A stretch of DNA of 64,000 nucleotides from positions 1 to 64,000 of the forward strand of contig NZ_CAJHOA010000004.1 in the NCBI RefSeq assembly GCF_905120345.1, written 5' to 3'. How positions within the stretch are numbered: the first letter of the stretch is position 1; each line of letters begins with the position of its first letter. Source of the DNA: Denitrificimonas caeni. GTDB lineage: Bacteria; Pseudomonadota; Gammaproteobacteria; Pseudomonadales; Pseudomonadaceae. Below, piece after piece: positions 28,002 to 37,605 of this stretch. The notes beneath the pieces are model-generated. The model made no database searches. It was not told the DNA's origin and saw only the letters and a list, made by a program, of their open reading frames with translations. The position numbers and the translations under genes are program-made.

Positions 28002-29356
28002 GGCTTGTTCTCCAATGCTTCGATCAACTGATTATGAATACCACCAAAACCACCATTACTCATAATCACTACTTGAGTATCAGGCTCAGCCAACGCCACA
28101 ACACCGGCAATAATGTCGTCTAAGGCGTTGCACACGTGCGTCGGTACCGACGCATTGGCAACCGTTCCCGCCAAATCCCAGCCGAGATTATCTGGCGCAT
28201 ACCAAAAAACATGGTCAGCATCAGTCGTCGATGGCGCTAAGCCTTCACGGTGCGCGCCCAACTTCATTGAGTTTGAACGTGGCTCAATCACCGCAATAAT
28301 GCGTTGTTTACCGACTTGTTTGCGTAAGCCATCTAAGGTGCTAGCAATTGCCGTCGGGTGGTGGGCAAAATCGTCATACACAGTAACGCCACGCACTTGC
28401 GCGAGCTTTTGCATACGCCGCTTAACATTCTGAAACGCAGCCAACGCTTGCGCGCCATGCTCAGCGGTAACACCCACATGCCGTGCCGCCGCTAAAGCCG
28501 CCAACGCATTGGCAACATTATGTAAGCCGGTCAAAGGCCACTGCACCACTCCTTGCTCAACGCCATCTAATAGCACCGCAAACGCCGAACCATCTTCTTT
28601 GATCAAACGCGCTTGCCACTGTCCTTCGGTGCCTGTGGTCTGCACGGGCGTCCAGCAACCCTTATCGATCACTCGTTGCAACGCGTGTTCTTGCGCAGGA
28701 TAAATCACTAAACCATTGCTCGGTACCGTGCGCAGCAAATGGTGGAACTGCAATTCAATCGCGGCTAAATCAGGAAAAATATCGGCATGGTCAAATTCTA
28801 AGTTATTTAACACCGTGGTTCGCGAATGGTAATGCACGAACTTTGAGCGCTTATCGAAGAAGGCGCTGTCGTATTCATCCGCTTCAACCACGAAGAAGTC
28901 AGTCTCGCCTAAACGCGCTGACACGCCAAAGTTTTGCGGCACACCACCAATTAAAAAGCCAGGCTGCATGCCGGCATACTCTAAAATCCATGCCAACATA
29001 CTGCTGGTGGTGGTTTTGCCATGCGTACCTGCCACAGCGAGCACCCAGCGACCTTGCAGCACATGCTCCGCCAACCACTGTGGACCAGAGACATACGGCA
29101 AGCCTGAATCCAGCATATATTCCACTGCAGGATTACCGCGAGACAGTGCATTACCGACCACAACTAAGTCAGGCGCAGGCTGCAGATGCTCCGGATGATA
29201 GCCTTGCAGCAACTCAATACCTTGCTCTTGTAACTGCGTACTCATGGGCGGATACACATTGGCATCCGAACCGGTAACGCGATGCCCTAACTCTTTAGCG
29301 AGTAAAGCTAAAGACCCCATAAAGGTGCCACAAATACCTAAAATATGAATATGCAT
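27998..29356 (-). CDS. mpl: UDP-N-acetylmuramate:L-Ala-gamma-D-Glu-meso-DAP ligase Mpl
   Basis: A 452-residue Mur-family ligase. It starts with the Rossmann motif [20 protein letters not shown] and has P-loop [15 protein letters not shown]. The central domain includes [19 protein letters not shown] and the C-terminal domain [11 protein letters not shown]. It ligates murein tripeptide to UDP-MurNAc in peptidoglycan recycling. The tripeptide contains meso-DAP, so it is thematically linked with the ddh gene nearby. Confidence 0.97.
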   Translation of the reverse strand: MHIHILGICGTFMGSLALLAKELGHRVTGSDANVYPPMSTQLQEQGIELLQGYHPEHLQPAPDLVVVGNALSRGNPAVEYMLDSGLPYVSGPQWLAEHVLQGRWVLAVAGTHGKTTTSSMLAWILEYAGMQPGFLIGGVPQNFGVSARLGETDFFVVEADEYDSAFFDKRSKFVHYHSRTTVLNNLEFDHADIFPDLAAIELQFHHLLRTVPSNGLVIYPAQEHALQRVIDKGCWTPVQTTGTEGQWQARLIKEDGSAFAVLLDGVEQGVVQWPLTGLHNVANALAALAAARHVGVTAEHGAQALAAFQNVKRRMQKLAQVRGVTVYDDFAHHPTAIASTLDGLRKQVGKQRIIAVIEPRSNSMKLGAHREGLAPSTTDADHVFWYAPDNLGWDLAGTVANASVPTHVCNALDDIIAGVVALAEPDTQVVIMSNGGFGGIHNQLIEALENKP

Positions 29357-29506
29357 ATAAACCCCAAATAATTGCTAGCAAGATTAACACAAGCGACAGA
29401 TCACAGAGGCGTATCAAGCAACTGCAACACATTTGCATCTAGACGTTGTTTTAAGGCACGATTACTGGCCTAGTGATGATCACCTGACCTATAAAAGAGA
29501 GTTGCC

Positions 29507-29947
29507 ATGCGCATCATTTCCGCCGACCTAGACCATCTAGACCAACTGACGCCGATGTTTATCCATTACCGTGAACTTTATGGTGCAATGCCGCAGCCAG
29601 AGGCCTCAAAAGAGTATTTAGCCGAGCGCCTTAATAAAAAAGAAGCCATTATTTTCTTAGCGTTAGAAGGCGATGTAGCATTGGGTTTCTGCTTGATCTA
29701 CCCAAGCTTTTCCTCGGTATCTCTGCGTCCAATGTGGATTATTAATGATCTGTACGTCGCCGAAGACGCGCGCCGTAAACACGTAGCCAAACAGTTAATT
29801 CAAGCCACTGCGGCACACGCTCGCACCAATGGTGCTGTACGTTTACGTGTGTCAATCAACACCAGCAACGAAATTGCTAAGCGTCTCTACGAGTCAGAAA
29901 AATTTCTCGAAGATCAACAGTTCAGTAATTATATTTTACTATTATAA
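29507..29947 (+). CDS. GNAT-family N-acetyltransferase
   Basis: A 146-residue GNAT protein with acetyl-CoA motif A (LYVAEDARRKHVAKQLIQ) and motif B near SNEIAKRLYESEKF. GAGAG lies just before the ATG. The substrate is not evident. It stands alone, divergent from mpl. Confidence 0.9.
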   Translation: MRIISADLDHLDQLTPMFIHYRELYGAMPQPEASKEYLAERLNKKEAIIFLALEGDVALGFCLIYPSFSSVSLRPMWIINDLYVAEDARRKHVAKQLIQATAAHARTNGAVRLRVSINTSNEIAKRLYESEKFLEDQQFSNYILLL

Positions 29948-30043
29948 AGTGTCCCAGCCGCCCCATTTGCATCAAGCTAAGCAGCTGGGGTTTGCTCTCC
30001 ACAACCACAATTGTCATCGCAGCACATCAACACACGGCAATAC

Positions 30044-30073
30044 TTGGTATAGATAAACAAATACCCCTATAAT
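30044..30073 (+). promoter_or_regulatory. Candidate promoter of ppa
   Basis: TTGGTA, an 18-base spacer and a perfect TATAAT end 34 bases before the ppa start. It is a plausible strong housekeeping sigma-70 promoter. Confidence 0.6.
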
Positions 30074-30107
30074 TGCTCTACTTTTTTATTTTCCATTGGA
30101 TACTCTC

Positions 30108-30635
30108 ATGAGCTTTAGCAAAATCCCTGCTGGTAAAGACCTTCCTAACGACATCTACGTCGCCATTGAAATCCCTGCAAATCACGCTCCAATCAAATAT
30201 GAAATTGATACTGAAACCGACAACCTAATGGTTGACCGTTTTATGGCGACACCGATGTTCTACCCTGCTAACTATGGCTTTATCCCTAATACTTTAGCGG
30301 ATGATGGCGATGCTCTTGATGTATTAGTAGTGACGCCTTACCCCGTTGCACCGGGTGCAGTCATTCGCGCACGTCCAATTGGCGTCTTGCATATGACTGA
30401 TGAAGCCGGTGGTGATGCCAAGCTGATTGCGGTACCGCATGAGAAAATCACCCAGCTGTATAATGATGTTCATGAATACACTGACCTACCACCGCTGTTG
30501 ATTGAGCAGATCAAACATTTCTTTGAAAACTACAAAGACCTGGAAAAAGGCAAATGGGTTAAAGTTGAAGGCTGGGGCGATGCTGCCGCTGCACGCGCAG
30601 AAATCACTAAAGCTGTCGCTGCCTACAACAAGTAA
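30108..30635 (+). CDS. ppa: Inorganic pyrophosphatase Ppa
   Basis: A 175-residue family I pyrophosphatase with substrate and metal residues in [16 protein letters not shown], the [20 protein letters not shown] signature, and KKWVKVEGW-type C-terminal positions ([12 protein letters not shown]). It hydrolyses pyrophosphate from biosynthetic reactions. I start it at the ATG at 30108 (MSFSKIPAG), which matches the usual family N terminus. Confidence 0.97.
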   Translation: MSFSKIPAGKDLPNDIYVAIEIPANHAPIKYEIDTETDNLMVDRFMATPMFYPANYGFIPNTLADDGDALDVLVVTPYPVAPGAVIRARPIGVLHMTDEAGGDAKLIAVPHEKITQLYNDVHEYTDLPPLLIEQIKHFFENYKDLEKGKWVKVEGWGDAAAARAEITKAVAAYNK

Positions 30636-30783
30636 AATCCAAGCAGTAGCAGTCGTTACTCGCAGCGCCCGCTACTGCCTACAGCGTTACCATTGAGTCT
30701 TTTATGGCTAACGCTTCAAAGTGGAGTTGTTTCGAGTTATAAGAGTTATTAATTACTAATAACTAAGCAAGCGGGACTCATCA

Positions 30784-31716
30784 ATGCGCACCTTCCTAAT
30801 TGCTATGCTGTGCGTTTTATTTCTTAGTGGCTGTAAACCCCCTTCAGAACCTTTACGCATCGGCAGTAACCGCTGGTTAGGCTACGCCCCCATTTACCTC
30901 GCTGACGAGCTCGGCTGGACAGCTTCATCCAATATCCGTCTCGTAGAATATCCAACCTCAAACGGCGTGGTTCGCGGCCTACACAATGGTTTAGTAGATG
31001 CCGCCATGCTCACCCTTGATGAAGCCATAGTGTTACAAAGCACTGAGCACAACATTGAGATCATCCTGATCACTAATCTATCCGCCGGCTCTGATGTATT
31101 GTATGCCCGACCCAACATTCGCACTTTAGCGGACCTTAAGGGCAAACGTATTGCGGTTGAAGGCAGCACCCTCGGCACGTACTTTCTAGCGCATATTTTA
31201 GACAAAGCACAGCTCTCCACTGATGATATCGAAGTGGTCAATATGCCTCTGTATATGCACATCGAAGCATTCAACAAAGGCACAATTGATGCATCGATCG
31301 GTACTGCAGTGGTACACAACCAAGCACTAAAAACAGGTGCCGCTCCATTATTTACCAGTCGTGATTTACGCGAAGAAATTATCGATGTGCTGGTTATCAA
31401 CCGTGAGCGTATCAATCCAGAACTGCGTGAGCGTCTTCGCGCACTCTGGTATAGCAGTCTCGAGACGTGGCTTGAGCATCGTGAAAAAAGTGATGTACTG
31501 ATACAAAAACGCTTAGGTCTTGATAAATCAGCATTAGTACAAGCATTAAACGGTATGGTGATGGGTGACAAGGCTCTAAATACTGTATATTTTGATCAAG
31601 GCGAACTCGCCAAGCGGATTGAAATAATGCAAACCTATATGCTCAACAAGGGTCAGCTTAAACAACCGATCGACGCAACTTTACTACTGCCTGCCTGCTC
31701 GGGTGACTCATGCTAA
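30784..31716 (+). CDS. NitT/TauT-type substrate-binding lipoprotein, likely sensor partner
   Basis: A 310-residue protein with a lipoprotein signal (FLSGC, Cys17) and an NMT1/SsuA-like binding fold: LRIGSNRWLGYAPIYLADEL, DAAMLTLDEAIVLQ, DLKGKRIAVEGSTLGTYFL. There is no ABC permease or ATPase beside it. Instead its stop overlaps the start of a membrane GGDEF-EAL protein by seven bases. That suggests it presents a small ligand to that enzyme rather than importing it. The ligand (nitrate, sulfonate and thiamin-precursor-type molecules occur in the fold) cannot be told. Confidence 0.85.
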   Translation: MRTFLIAMLCVLFLSGCKPPSEPLRIGSNRWLGYAPIYLADELGWTASSNIRLVEYPTSNGVVRGLHNGLVDAAMLTLDEAIVLQSTEHNIEIILITNLSAGSDVLYARPNIRTLADLKGKRIAVEGSTLGTYFLAHILDKAQLSTDDIEVVNMPLYMHIEAFNKGTIDASIGTAVVHNQALKTGAAPLFTSRDLREEIIDVLVINRERINPELRERLRALWYSSLETWLEHREKSDVLIQKRLGLDKSALVQALNGMVMGDKALNTVYFDQGELAKRIEIMQTYMLNKGQLKQPIDATLLLPACSGDSC

Positions 31717-34082
31717 GACGCTACTCACTGCGCTGGTCAATTCCTGTTCTGCTTAGCGCATTTGCTGTAGCTTTCTCTGCATTATTAATCTTGATCCAAC
31801 TGCCAATTAGTCAAAAAAACGCTCTCGACTCATGGCGCAATTATACCGACCACATGCTGATTCAGCTGCAAAGCAGCCTTAATGACCATTTACGTCTTAA
31901 TCGTACTGAAGAAATAGCAACAGAGCTGGCAGAGCTAGGCAGCTTACCCAATGTAAACTGGGCAGCGGTTATCGATGCAAAACTAAATACCATCTCTTCA
32001 ACACGCTTAGGCCTAGAAGCAACCATTCAAAACCAGCTTACTGAGCAGCCGCTGCCCGAGCTCATCAAGAAAAACATGCCTTCTTGGCTCTTGACTGGAA
32101 AACAAAGCTACTTGGTCATCTACCCACTCAATCGCATGCAGCTCAATGACAAAGATCAGCCCGCAGCACTATTGGTTGAATTAGATTTCTCATCCTTATT
32201 ACGACAAACAGCCAACAACACTTGGCTCCATCTAAGCCAAACGCTCTTATTACTGCTTACTCTGGGACTTCTGTTAAACCGTCTTTATTTTCATTTGGTC
32301 GTCAAACGTATAGCTCATATTGGCAAGACGACTCAGCTATACGGCGCTGGTAACTTGAAGGTGCGTACACACCTAGACGGTAGTGATGAGATCAGCCAGC
32401 TGGGCACTGATATCAATAAAATGCTTATCCAGCTGGAAGATAATCATACAGCCCTGCAAGAAAGTGAGTATATGCTGCGCAGTCTGCTCACTGCGGCACC
32501 GATCGGCCTACTGGTACTCAATGAACAACAACATATTATTGAAGCAAACCCTGCTGCCCAATCGCTATTAAAGATGAGCCCAGAAGAGCTGCTCACGGCT
32601 GATACATCACAGCTATTTAGCAGCGCTGAGCAATGGCAGTTGCTGCTACATGGCAGCAGCAACACAGCCTTACTTAATATGACACGCGCCTCGCAAACAC
32701 TAACCATAGAAGCCTCAATCAGTGCATTTTCACGTGATGAACAAAGCTTTCAGCTGGTTTTACTCAACGATATCAGTGAACGCAAACAAGCCGAGCAGCG
32801 TCTAGAGTACCTCGCTAATTACGACATTTTAACAGGGCTGGCTAACCGCAATAACATGCTTAGTCATATCGAAACCATGTTGAAAAATAACGTAGAACTC
32901 AGCTTACTCATGATCGACTTGGATCGCTTCCAGTACCTTAACGACGGTCTTGGTCACAACATTGGCGATCAACTATTAAAGGCGGTGGCAAGCCGCTTAC
33001 AAAAATACATAAAAGACCAGGATGTATTAGCACGAATCGGTGGTGATGAATTTATGCTGGCCTTATACAGGTCACCTCTTAAGGATGCCGAGCAATTAGC
33101 CCAACAGCTACTGGAGGCGTTTAAACAGCCCTTTAAAGTACTGCAATACGAACTCAATATTACCGCCAGTATCGGTATTGCTCATCAGCATGGTCAAGAC
33201 AGTAACGCTCTACAGCTATTTAAGCATGTCGACCTAGCACTGCATCATGCTAAAAAAGTGAGCCGCAATTGTTTTGTAAGTTTTAACCAGAGCCTAAATA
33301 CCGACTCGGCTTTACGCCAACGACTGACTGACGAATTACGTTACGCTCTAAGTAAAAATGAGTTTGAATTGCTTTATCAACCACAAGTCGATGATTGCGG
33401 CCAGCCTATTGCAATGGAAGCGTTACTGCGCTGGCGATCACCCTCTAGCGGCCAGATTTGTCCAAGCCAGTTTATTCCTCTACTTGAAGAAACAGGGATG
33501 ATTTTAGATGTGTCACGCTGGGTGTTCCGCACCGCCTGTCGTCAAGCAACCTTATGGAATAATCAAGGTACTCCTCTGCGCATTGCCGTCAACCTCTCTC
33601 CGCTAGACTTTTTGCAGACGGACTTAGCCGGCTCACTGATCACAATTATGCAAGAGGAACAGACGCCAGCTAAACTGATTGAGTTAGAAGTGACCGAAAG
33701 TTCACTCCTCGACGCAGGCTCACAAGTTCAGCAGACGCTGAAGCAATTAAAAGCAGCAGGGTTATTGATGTTTCTTGATGATTTCGGTACCGGCTACTCA
33801 TCACTGACCTACATCAAACGCTTCCAATTTGACGGCATTAAAATTGATAAAGAGTTTGTCGCGGGTTTACCAGACTCCCCACAATCTATTGCGTTAGTGC
33901 TTGGAATTCTAACTATAGCCTCTCATCTTGACCTTGAAGTGGTGGCCGAAGGGGTTGAAACAGCAGGGCAAGTAGAGTTTTTACGCAAGTGTGGCTGCCA
34001 TAGATTGCAGGGCTACTATTTCTCAAGAGCGCAACCTGCGCAGCAACACTTCACGAGCGAAAACACACTCAAACATTACTAA
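31710..34082 (+). CDS. Membrane c-di-GMP enzyme with HAMP, PAS, GGDEF and EAL domains
   Basis: A 790-residue protein with TM1 at about 10-30, a periplasmic domain to about 170, TM2 at about 172-194, HAMP at about 195-248 and PAS at about 250-355. GGDEF is at about 362-525 with an intact GGDEF at 444-448. The inhibitory-site position reads KDQD (435-438), not RxxD. The EAL domain is at about 540-785 with EALLRW, NLSPLDF, ELEVTESS, FLDDFGTGYSSL, KIDKEF and AEGVE all present, so both activities look possible. It overlaps the upstream binding-lipoprotein gene, which suggests ligand-controlled c-di-GMP turnover. Confidence 0.93.
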   Translation: MLRRYSLRWSIPVLLSAFAVAFSALLILIQLPISQKNALDSWRNYTDHMLIQLQSSLNDHLRLNRTEEIATELAELGSLPNVNWAAVIDAKLNTISSTRLGLEATIQNQLTEQPLPELIKKNMPSWLLTGKQSYLVIYPLNRMQLNDKDQPAALLVELDFSSLLRQTANNTWLHLSQTLLLLLTLGLLLNRLYFHLVVKRIAHIGKTTQLYGAGNLKVRTHLDGSDEISQLGTDINKMLIQLEDNHTALQESEYMLRSLLTAAPIGLLVLNEQQHIIEANPAAQSLLKMSPEELLTADTSQLFSSAEQWQLLLHGSSNTALLNMTRASQTLTIEASISAFSRDEQSFQLVLLNDISERKQAEQRLEYLANYDILTGLANRNNMLSHIETMLKNNVELSLLMIDLDRFQYLNDGLGHNIGDQLLKAVASRLQKYIKDQDVLARIGGDEFMLALYRSPLKDAEQLAQQLLEAFKQPFKVLQYELNITASIGIAHQHGQDSNALQLFKHVDLALHHAKKVSRNCFVSFNQSLNTDSALRQRLTDELRYALSKNEFELLYQPQVDDCGQPIAMEALLRWRSPSSGQICPSQFIPLLEETGMILDVSRWVFRTACRQATLWNNQGTPLRIAVNLSPLDFLQTDLAGSLITIMQEEQTPAKLIELEVTESSLLDAGSQVQQTLKQLKAAGLLMFLDDFGTGYSSLTYIKRFQFDGIKIDKEFVAGLPDSPQSIALVLGILTIASHLDLEVVAEGVETAGQVEFLRKCGCHRLQGYYFSRAQPAQQHFTSENTLKHY

Positions 34083-34256
34083 GAAGACTCAACACTCGCC
34101 CGAGATAGCAAACTGATATCATAGCAAAGACGTTAATAATTTAGCTCAACTTCGAGTGCTGCTATACTTTGCTAGACATTATGTATAGCCCAGCCAACCT
34201 GACTACAGCTAAGTTGCGCTCTACACTTCCCTACTCCTTAATTTTGTGAGGGCTGT

Positions 34257-34493
34257 ATGGCTCGCCAAAAAAAAACACCCGCTTTTGAGCAATCATTAAA
34301 CGACTTACAAGGGCTCGTTGAGCGCCTCGAAAGCGGCGACTTATCCCTTGAAGATTCCCTCGCCACCTTCGAGCAAGGTATTGCTCTGACTCGTGAATGC
34401 CAAAGCGCACTGCAAGATGCAGAACAGCGCATCCAGGTATTGCTTGAGCAAAACGGCACGCTGACTGAAAAACCACACGATGGAAGTCTTTAG
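34257..34493 (+). CDS. xseB: Exodeoxyribonuclease VII small subunit XseB
   Basis: A 78-residue helical protein with the conserved [20 protein letters not shown] and [19 protein letters not shown]. It pairs with XseA to degrade single-stranded DNA. TGAGGG lies shortly before the ATG. It is followed two bases later by ispA, the usual gammaproteobacterial order. Confidence 0.95.
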   Translation: MARQKKTPAFEQSLNDLQGLVERLESGDLSLEDSLATFEQGIALTRECQSALQDAEQRIQVLLEQNGTLTEKPHDGSL

Positions 34494-34495
34494 CC

Positions 34496-35383
34496 TTGAT
34501 CTTAGATTATCAGAAATTTTGCCAGCAACATGTTGATGACGCGCTGGAGCAATTACTAAAGGCTCCATCTACAGAACTGCAACGTTTATATGCCGCCATG
34601 CATTACAGCGTAATGAATGGCGGTAAACGCGTGCGTCCTTTATTGGTGTTCGCTAGCTGCCAAACACTTGGCGGCGCAATACAACAAGCCTATGGCGCAG
34701 CCTGTGCGGTTGAGCTTATTCATGCTTACTCATTGGTTCATGATGACCTACCGGCGATGGACGATGACGACATACGTCGTGGCCAGCCTACGACTCATAA
34801 AGCGTTTGATGAAGCCTATGCGGTTTTAGCCGGCGATGCCTTACAGTCCCTAGCCTTTTACGCCCTCGGCGATGAAGCGCTCTCGCCTATTAGCTGTCAG
34901 CAACGCTTAGAGATGCTTAAGGTGCTCTCAGCCGCAGCAGGCGCCTCAGGAATGGTCGGTGGCCAGGCTATTGATCTAAGCTCAGTCGGGCAATCGATCA
35001 GTCAAACAACACTAGAACTGATGCATCGCCATAAAACTGGCGCACTGATTCAAGCCAGCGTGCGACTGGGCGCTATTGCCAGCAACCACGCCACGCCACA
35101 AGCACTCGACGCACTGGATAATTATGCGCAAGCGATCGGCTTAGCCTTTCAAGTTCAAGATGATATTTTAGATGTCACCAGCGATACCCAGACACTCGGT
35201 AAGCAGCAAGGTAGCGATATCGAGCACGACAAACCCACCTATCCCGCTTTACTGGGTCTGAAACAAGCCCAAGATTATGCCTATGAGCTCAGAGACCAGG
35301 CACAAGAGGCGCTAGCCAGCTTTGATCAACGAGCCAATCATTTACGTCAACTGGCTGACTATATCGTCTCGCGAAGCCACTAA
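34496..35383 (+). CDS. ispA: Farnesyl diphosphate synthase IspA
   Basis: A 295-residue short-chain prenyl transferase with the first aspartate-rich motif LVHDDLPAMDDDDIRRG, GGKRVRPLL, and the second motif QVQDDILDVTSD. It condenses IPP with DMAPP and GPP to farnesyl diphosphate. The start is TTG at 34496 (MILDYQKFC); later Met codons would remove essential sequence. It is coupled to xseB. The usual third gene, dxs, is not downstream. Confidence 0.96.
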   Translation: MILDYQKFCQQHVDDALEQLLKAPSTELQRLYAAMHYSVMNGGKRVRPLLVFASCQTLGGAIQQAYGAACAVELIHAYSLVHDDLPAMDDDDIRRGQPTTHKAFDEAYAVLAGDALQSLAFYALGDEALSPISCQQRLEMLKVLSAAAGASGMVGGQAIDLSSVGQSISQTTLELMHRHKTGALIQASVRLGAIASNHATPQALDALDNYAQAIGLAFQVQDDILDVTSDTQTLGKQQGSDIEHDKPTYPALLGLKQAQDYAYELRDQAQEALASFDQRANHLRQLADYIVSRSH

Positions 35384-35503
35384 GTAACTCAGAACGACGT
35401 GCTCTGCATAAGCGGAGCATATCAACAGGCTTTAATAAAAATATAGATAGCGCAGAGAGAACTGCAATAACGCCATGAGTTTTAAATACTTTACGACGAA
35501 AAC

Positions 35504-35535
35504 AAAAAAAGCCCCTAACAGAAACTGCTAGAGGC
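35504..35535 (-). terminator. Strong Rho-independent terminator of the tRNA cluster
   Basis: Read leftward, GCCTCTAGCAG and CTGTTAGGGGC form an 11-bp stem with two G-U pairs and a 3-base loop, followed by seven T. It starts 25 bases after the tRNA-Lys CCA end. Confidence 0.9.
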
Positions 35536-35559
35536 CTAAAATGTGTATTCAAAAATACA

Positions 35560-35634
35560 TGGTGGGTCGTGTGGGATTCGAACCTACGACCAATTGGTTA
35601 AAAGCCAACTGCTCTACCACTGAGCTAACGACCC
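35560..35634 (-). tRNA. tRNA-Lys (UUU anticodon)
   Basis: A 75-base cloverleaf with CCA encoded. Acceptor GGGTCGT/ACGACCC, D arm GCTC...GAGC, anticodon stem GTTGG/CCAAT with loop CTTTTAA, T loop TTCGAAT. The T stem GTAGG/CCCAC has one A-C mismatch, and the D loop is one base shorter than the common 76-base form. Last of three tRNAs on the leftward transcript. Confidence 0.95.
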
Positions 35635-35640
35635 AAAAAA

Positions 35641-35717
35641 TGGTCGGGGTAGGGGGATTCGAACTCCCGACATCCTGCTCCCAAAGCAGGCGCGCTACCG
35701 GACTGCGCTATACCCCG
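35641..35717 (-). tRNA. tRNA-Pro (UGG anticodon)
   Basis: A 77-base cloverleaf with CCA encoded. Acceptor CGGGGTA/TACCCCG, anticodon stem CCTGC/GCAGG with loop TTTGGGA, T loop TTCGAAT. The T stem GGGAG/CCCCC has one A-C mismatch. Six bases separate it from tRNA-Lys. Confidence 0.95.
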
Positions 35718-35718
35718 A

Positions 35719-35794
35719 TGGCTCCACGACCTGGACTCGAACCAGGGACCCAATGATTAACAGTCATTTGCTCTACCAACTGAGCTATCGCGGA
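35719..35794 (-). tRNA. tRNA-Asn (GUU anticodon)
   Basis: A 76-base cloverleaf with CCA encoded. Acceptor TCCGCGA/TCGTGGA (one G-U pair), anticodon loop CTGTTAA, T stem CCTGG/CCAGG. First of the three co-transcribed tRNAs, one base from tRNA-Pro. Confidence 0.97.
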
Positions 35795-36111
35795 ACATAC
35801 AGTTTTCGTTGAACCCTTGTGAAGTTCGCCTCATCTGTGGTGCGACATTCTACGCATTTTTTAGACCTTGTCAACACCTTTAGCAAAATAAATCTTAGTT
35901 TTTGTTAACGATGTTTCAATGATACTTATTAATGCAGAATGTAGCAGGCGGCTATTGTATAGATACCGACTAGATTTGGGAAGCCCTTAATGACTAACAA
36001 TCCACTCAGCATCTGCTGTCGGCTAACACTGCCTGACTTTTTACGCTCATTTACACCCCTCCGGCAGAAAACAGTTAGACTTAGACTCACACTTATTGCT
36101 TGAAAATACTT
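35795..36111. other. Divergent intergenic region between the tRNA cluster and a TetR gene
   Basis: About 317 bases. The left part carries the tRNA promoter. The right part, before the TetR gene, shows no gene and no palindrome clear enough to be called an operator. Confidence 0.5.
35847..35874 (-). promoter_or_regulatory. Promoter of the tRNA Asn-Pro-Lys cluster
   Basis: On the minus strand a perfect TTGACA, a 16-base spacer and TAGAAT, followed by a GC-rich discriminator (GTCGCACC), 53 bases before tRNA-Asn. This layout is typical of growth-rate-controlled stable RNA promoters. Confidence 0.8.
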
Positions 36112-36762
36112 ATGCGCCGCACAAAAGAAGAAGCAGAAAACACCCGCACAGCCATACTCACTGCAGCGGAACTACTGTTTCTTAAGAAAGGAGTATCCCA
36201 TACATCACTTGAGCAAATCGCTCGTCAAGCCGGAGTCACACGGGGGGCCATCTATTGGCACTTTCAAAATAAAGCTCACTTATTTCATGAGATGCTTAAT
36301 CAAGTGCGCTTACCCGCGGAGCAAATTGCCGAACGTATCAGCCAGTGCGATCCTAACAACCCTATTGTCGCGTTAAGACATCTCTGTGCTGAAGTACTGT
36401 TTAATGTGGGAAGAGATGAGCGTAAGCGACGTATTTTTACCATCTTGCTACGTCGGTGCGAATTTACTGAAGACTTACGCGAAGCTGAGCAGCGCCACGA
36501 AGCTTTTATTAATGAGTTTATTGCCCTATGTGAACAGCTGTTCAGCGAGCCTGCAACAGCTAAACGTTTACATCCGCAGCTAACCCCTAGGATGGCAGCC
36601 GCAGCCTTGCATGCGATGATTTTAGGGCTGCTCAGCGACTGGTTGCGAGACCCTACATTATTCGATATCCAGCAAGCTGGAGCAATGCTCGATGCACTAC
36701 TGCGCGGCATCATTACCGACTGGGAGCTGGGTAATAACGATAATGAGCCACACCAACCGTAA
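36112..36762 (+). CDS. TetR-family regulator, AcrR/TtgR type
   Basis: About 216 residues beginning MRRTKEEAENTR, the usual N terminus of efflux-pump repressors such as TtgR and AcrR. The helix-turn-helix is HTSLEQIARQAGVTRGAIYW followed by HFQNKAHLF. The C-terminal domain has the KRRIFTILLRRCEFTEDLRE pattern of the group. I use the ATG at 36112 rather than the TTG at 36100. No pump genes lie beside it, so it is an orphan here. It runs tail-to-tail with rlmJ with five bases between. Confidence 0.87.
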   Translation: MRRTKEEAENTRTAILTAAELLFLKKGVSHTSLEQIARQAGVTRGAIYWHFQNKAHLFHEMLNQVRLPAEQIAERISQCDPNNPIVALRHLCAEVLFNVGRDERKRRIFTILLRRCEFTEDLREAEQRHEAFINEFIALCEQLFSEPATAKRLHPQLTPRMAAAALHAMILGLLSDWLRDPTLFDIQQAGAMLDALLRGIITDWELGNNDNEPHQP

Positions 36763-36767
36763 GCTCA

Positions 36768-37598
36768 CTACTCAGCGATCAACCAATCTAAACGCCAGCC
36801 ACCTTCACCTTGCTGCAGAGTTTCAGTCAACCAAGGTAATAACTCTCTGAGTTCAGCTTCCAAGCCCCAGGGTGGATTACAAATCACCAGACCCGAACCA
36901 TTGAGCTTACTCGAGTCATTGGGTTGATTCACATACAGCTCAACGCGCAATAATTTAGGTGCATTACTTTTTTCCAGTTTCTGGTAAAAACGTCGTAATT
37001 GTCCAATATCTTTTACTGGATACCAGAGACAGACGATTGCTTGGCGCATTCGAGCTAAGCTTTCTTCTAGTGCCTGCACGCTATTTTGCAGATCATCCCC
37101 TTCCTCAAAAGGCGGATCAATCAGCATCAGCAAACGTTTTTCTTCAGTGGGCAATAAAGCACGCGGAACATGCCAACCTTCACCGAGGTGCACACTGACA
37201 CGACGATCAATACGCATATTGTCTTTCAGCAACTGACCGTCGGCAGGATGCTTTTCGTTTAGATGTAGATGATCTTGGCTACGGGTTAAGCAACGTGCGA
37301 TCTCTGGTGAGCCTGGGTAATAACGCAGCTCATCATCTTCATTGAGTTCGCGCACAGCATGCAAATAATCTGCTAGCAAAGGATGGGTCGATGTCCATAC
37401 CCGTCCTATACCCGCCTGCCACTCATCTGTTTTAAGCGCTTCTTCGCCCTTCAAATCGTACAAACCAATACCTGCATGAGTATCAATATAAGCAAGAGGA
37501 GCCGGCTTCTTTTGCAACAAGGCAAGGCAACGGGTTAGCACCCAGTGCTTTAATACATCAGCATGATTGCCTGCATGATAGGCATGACGATAATTCAT
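36768..37598 (-). CDS. rlmJ: 23S rRNA (adenine-2030-N6)-methyltransferase RlmJ
   Basis: A 276-residue Rossmann methyltransferase beginning MNYRHAYHAGNHADVLKHW, the family's hallmark N terminus. The SAM motif region is YIDTHAGIGLYDL and the catalytic motif LMLIDPPFEEGDD (DPPF). It methylates A2030 of 23S rRNA. It lies seven bases downstream of damX on the same strand. Confidence 0.96.
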   Translation of the reverse strand: MNYRHAYHAGNHADVLKHWVLTRCLALLQKKPAPLAYIDTHAGIGLYDLKGEEALKTDEWQAGIGRVWTSTHPLLADYLHAVRELNEDDELRYYPGSPEIARCLTRSQDHLHLNEKHPADGQLLKDNMRIDRRVSVHLGEGWHVPRALLPTEEKRLLMLIDPPFEEGDDLQNSVQALEESLARMRQAIVCLWYPVKDIGQLRRFYQKLEKSNAPKLLRVELYVNQPNDSSKLNGSGLVICNPPWGLEAELRELLPWLTETLQQGEGGWRLDWLIAE

Positions 37599-37605
37599 AG
37601 ATTCC

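Noticed and set aside
30643-30678. Inverted repeat GCAGTAGC/GCTACTGC after ppa as a terminator
   Set aside because: The stem is perfect but the loop is 20 bases and no U tract follows, so the role is undecided.
35541-35756. 71-codon plus-strand frame reading VGRVGFEPTTN and PRPGLEPGTQ
   Set aside because: It is the antisense of the tRNA-Lys, tRNA-Pro and tRNA-Asn genes. Such frames are a well-known artefact and are often mis-annotated as proteins.
36300-36713. 137-codon minus-strand frame inside the TetR gene
   Set aside because: It is antisense to a clear TetR coding region, has a serine- and cysteine-rich composition and no ribosome site.
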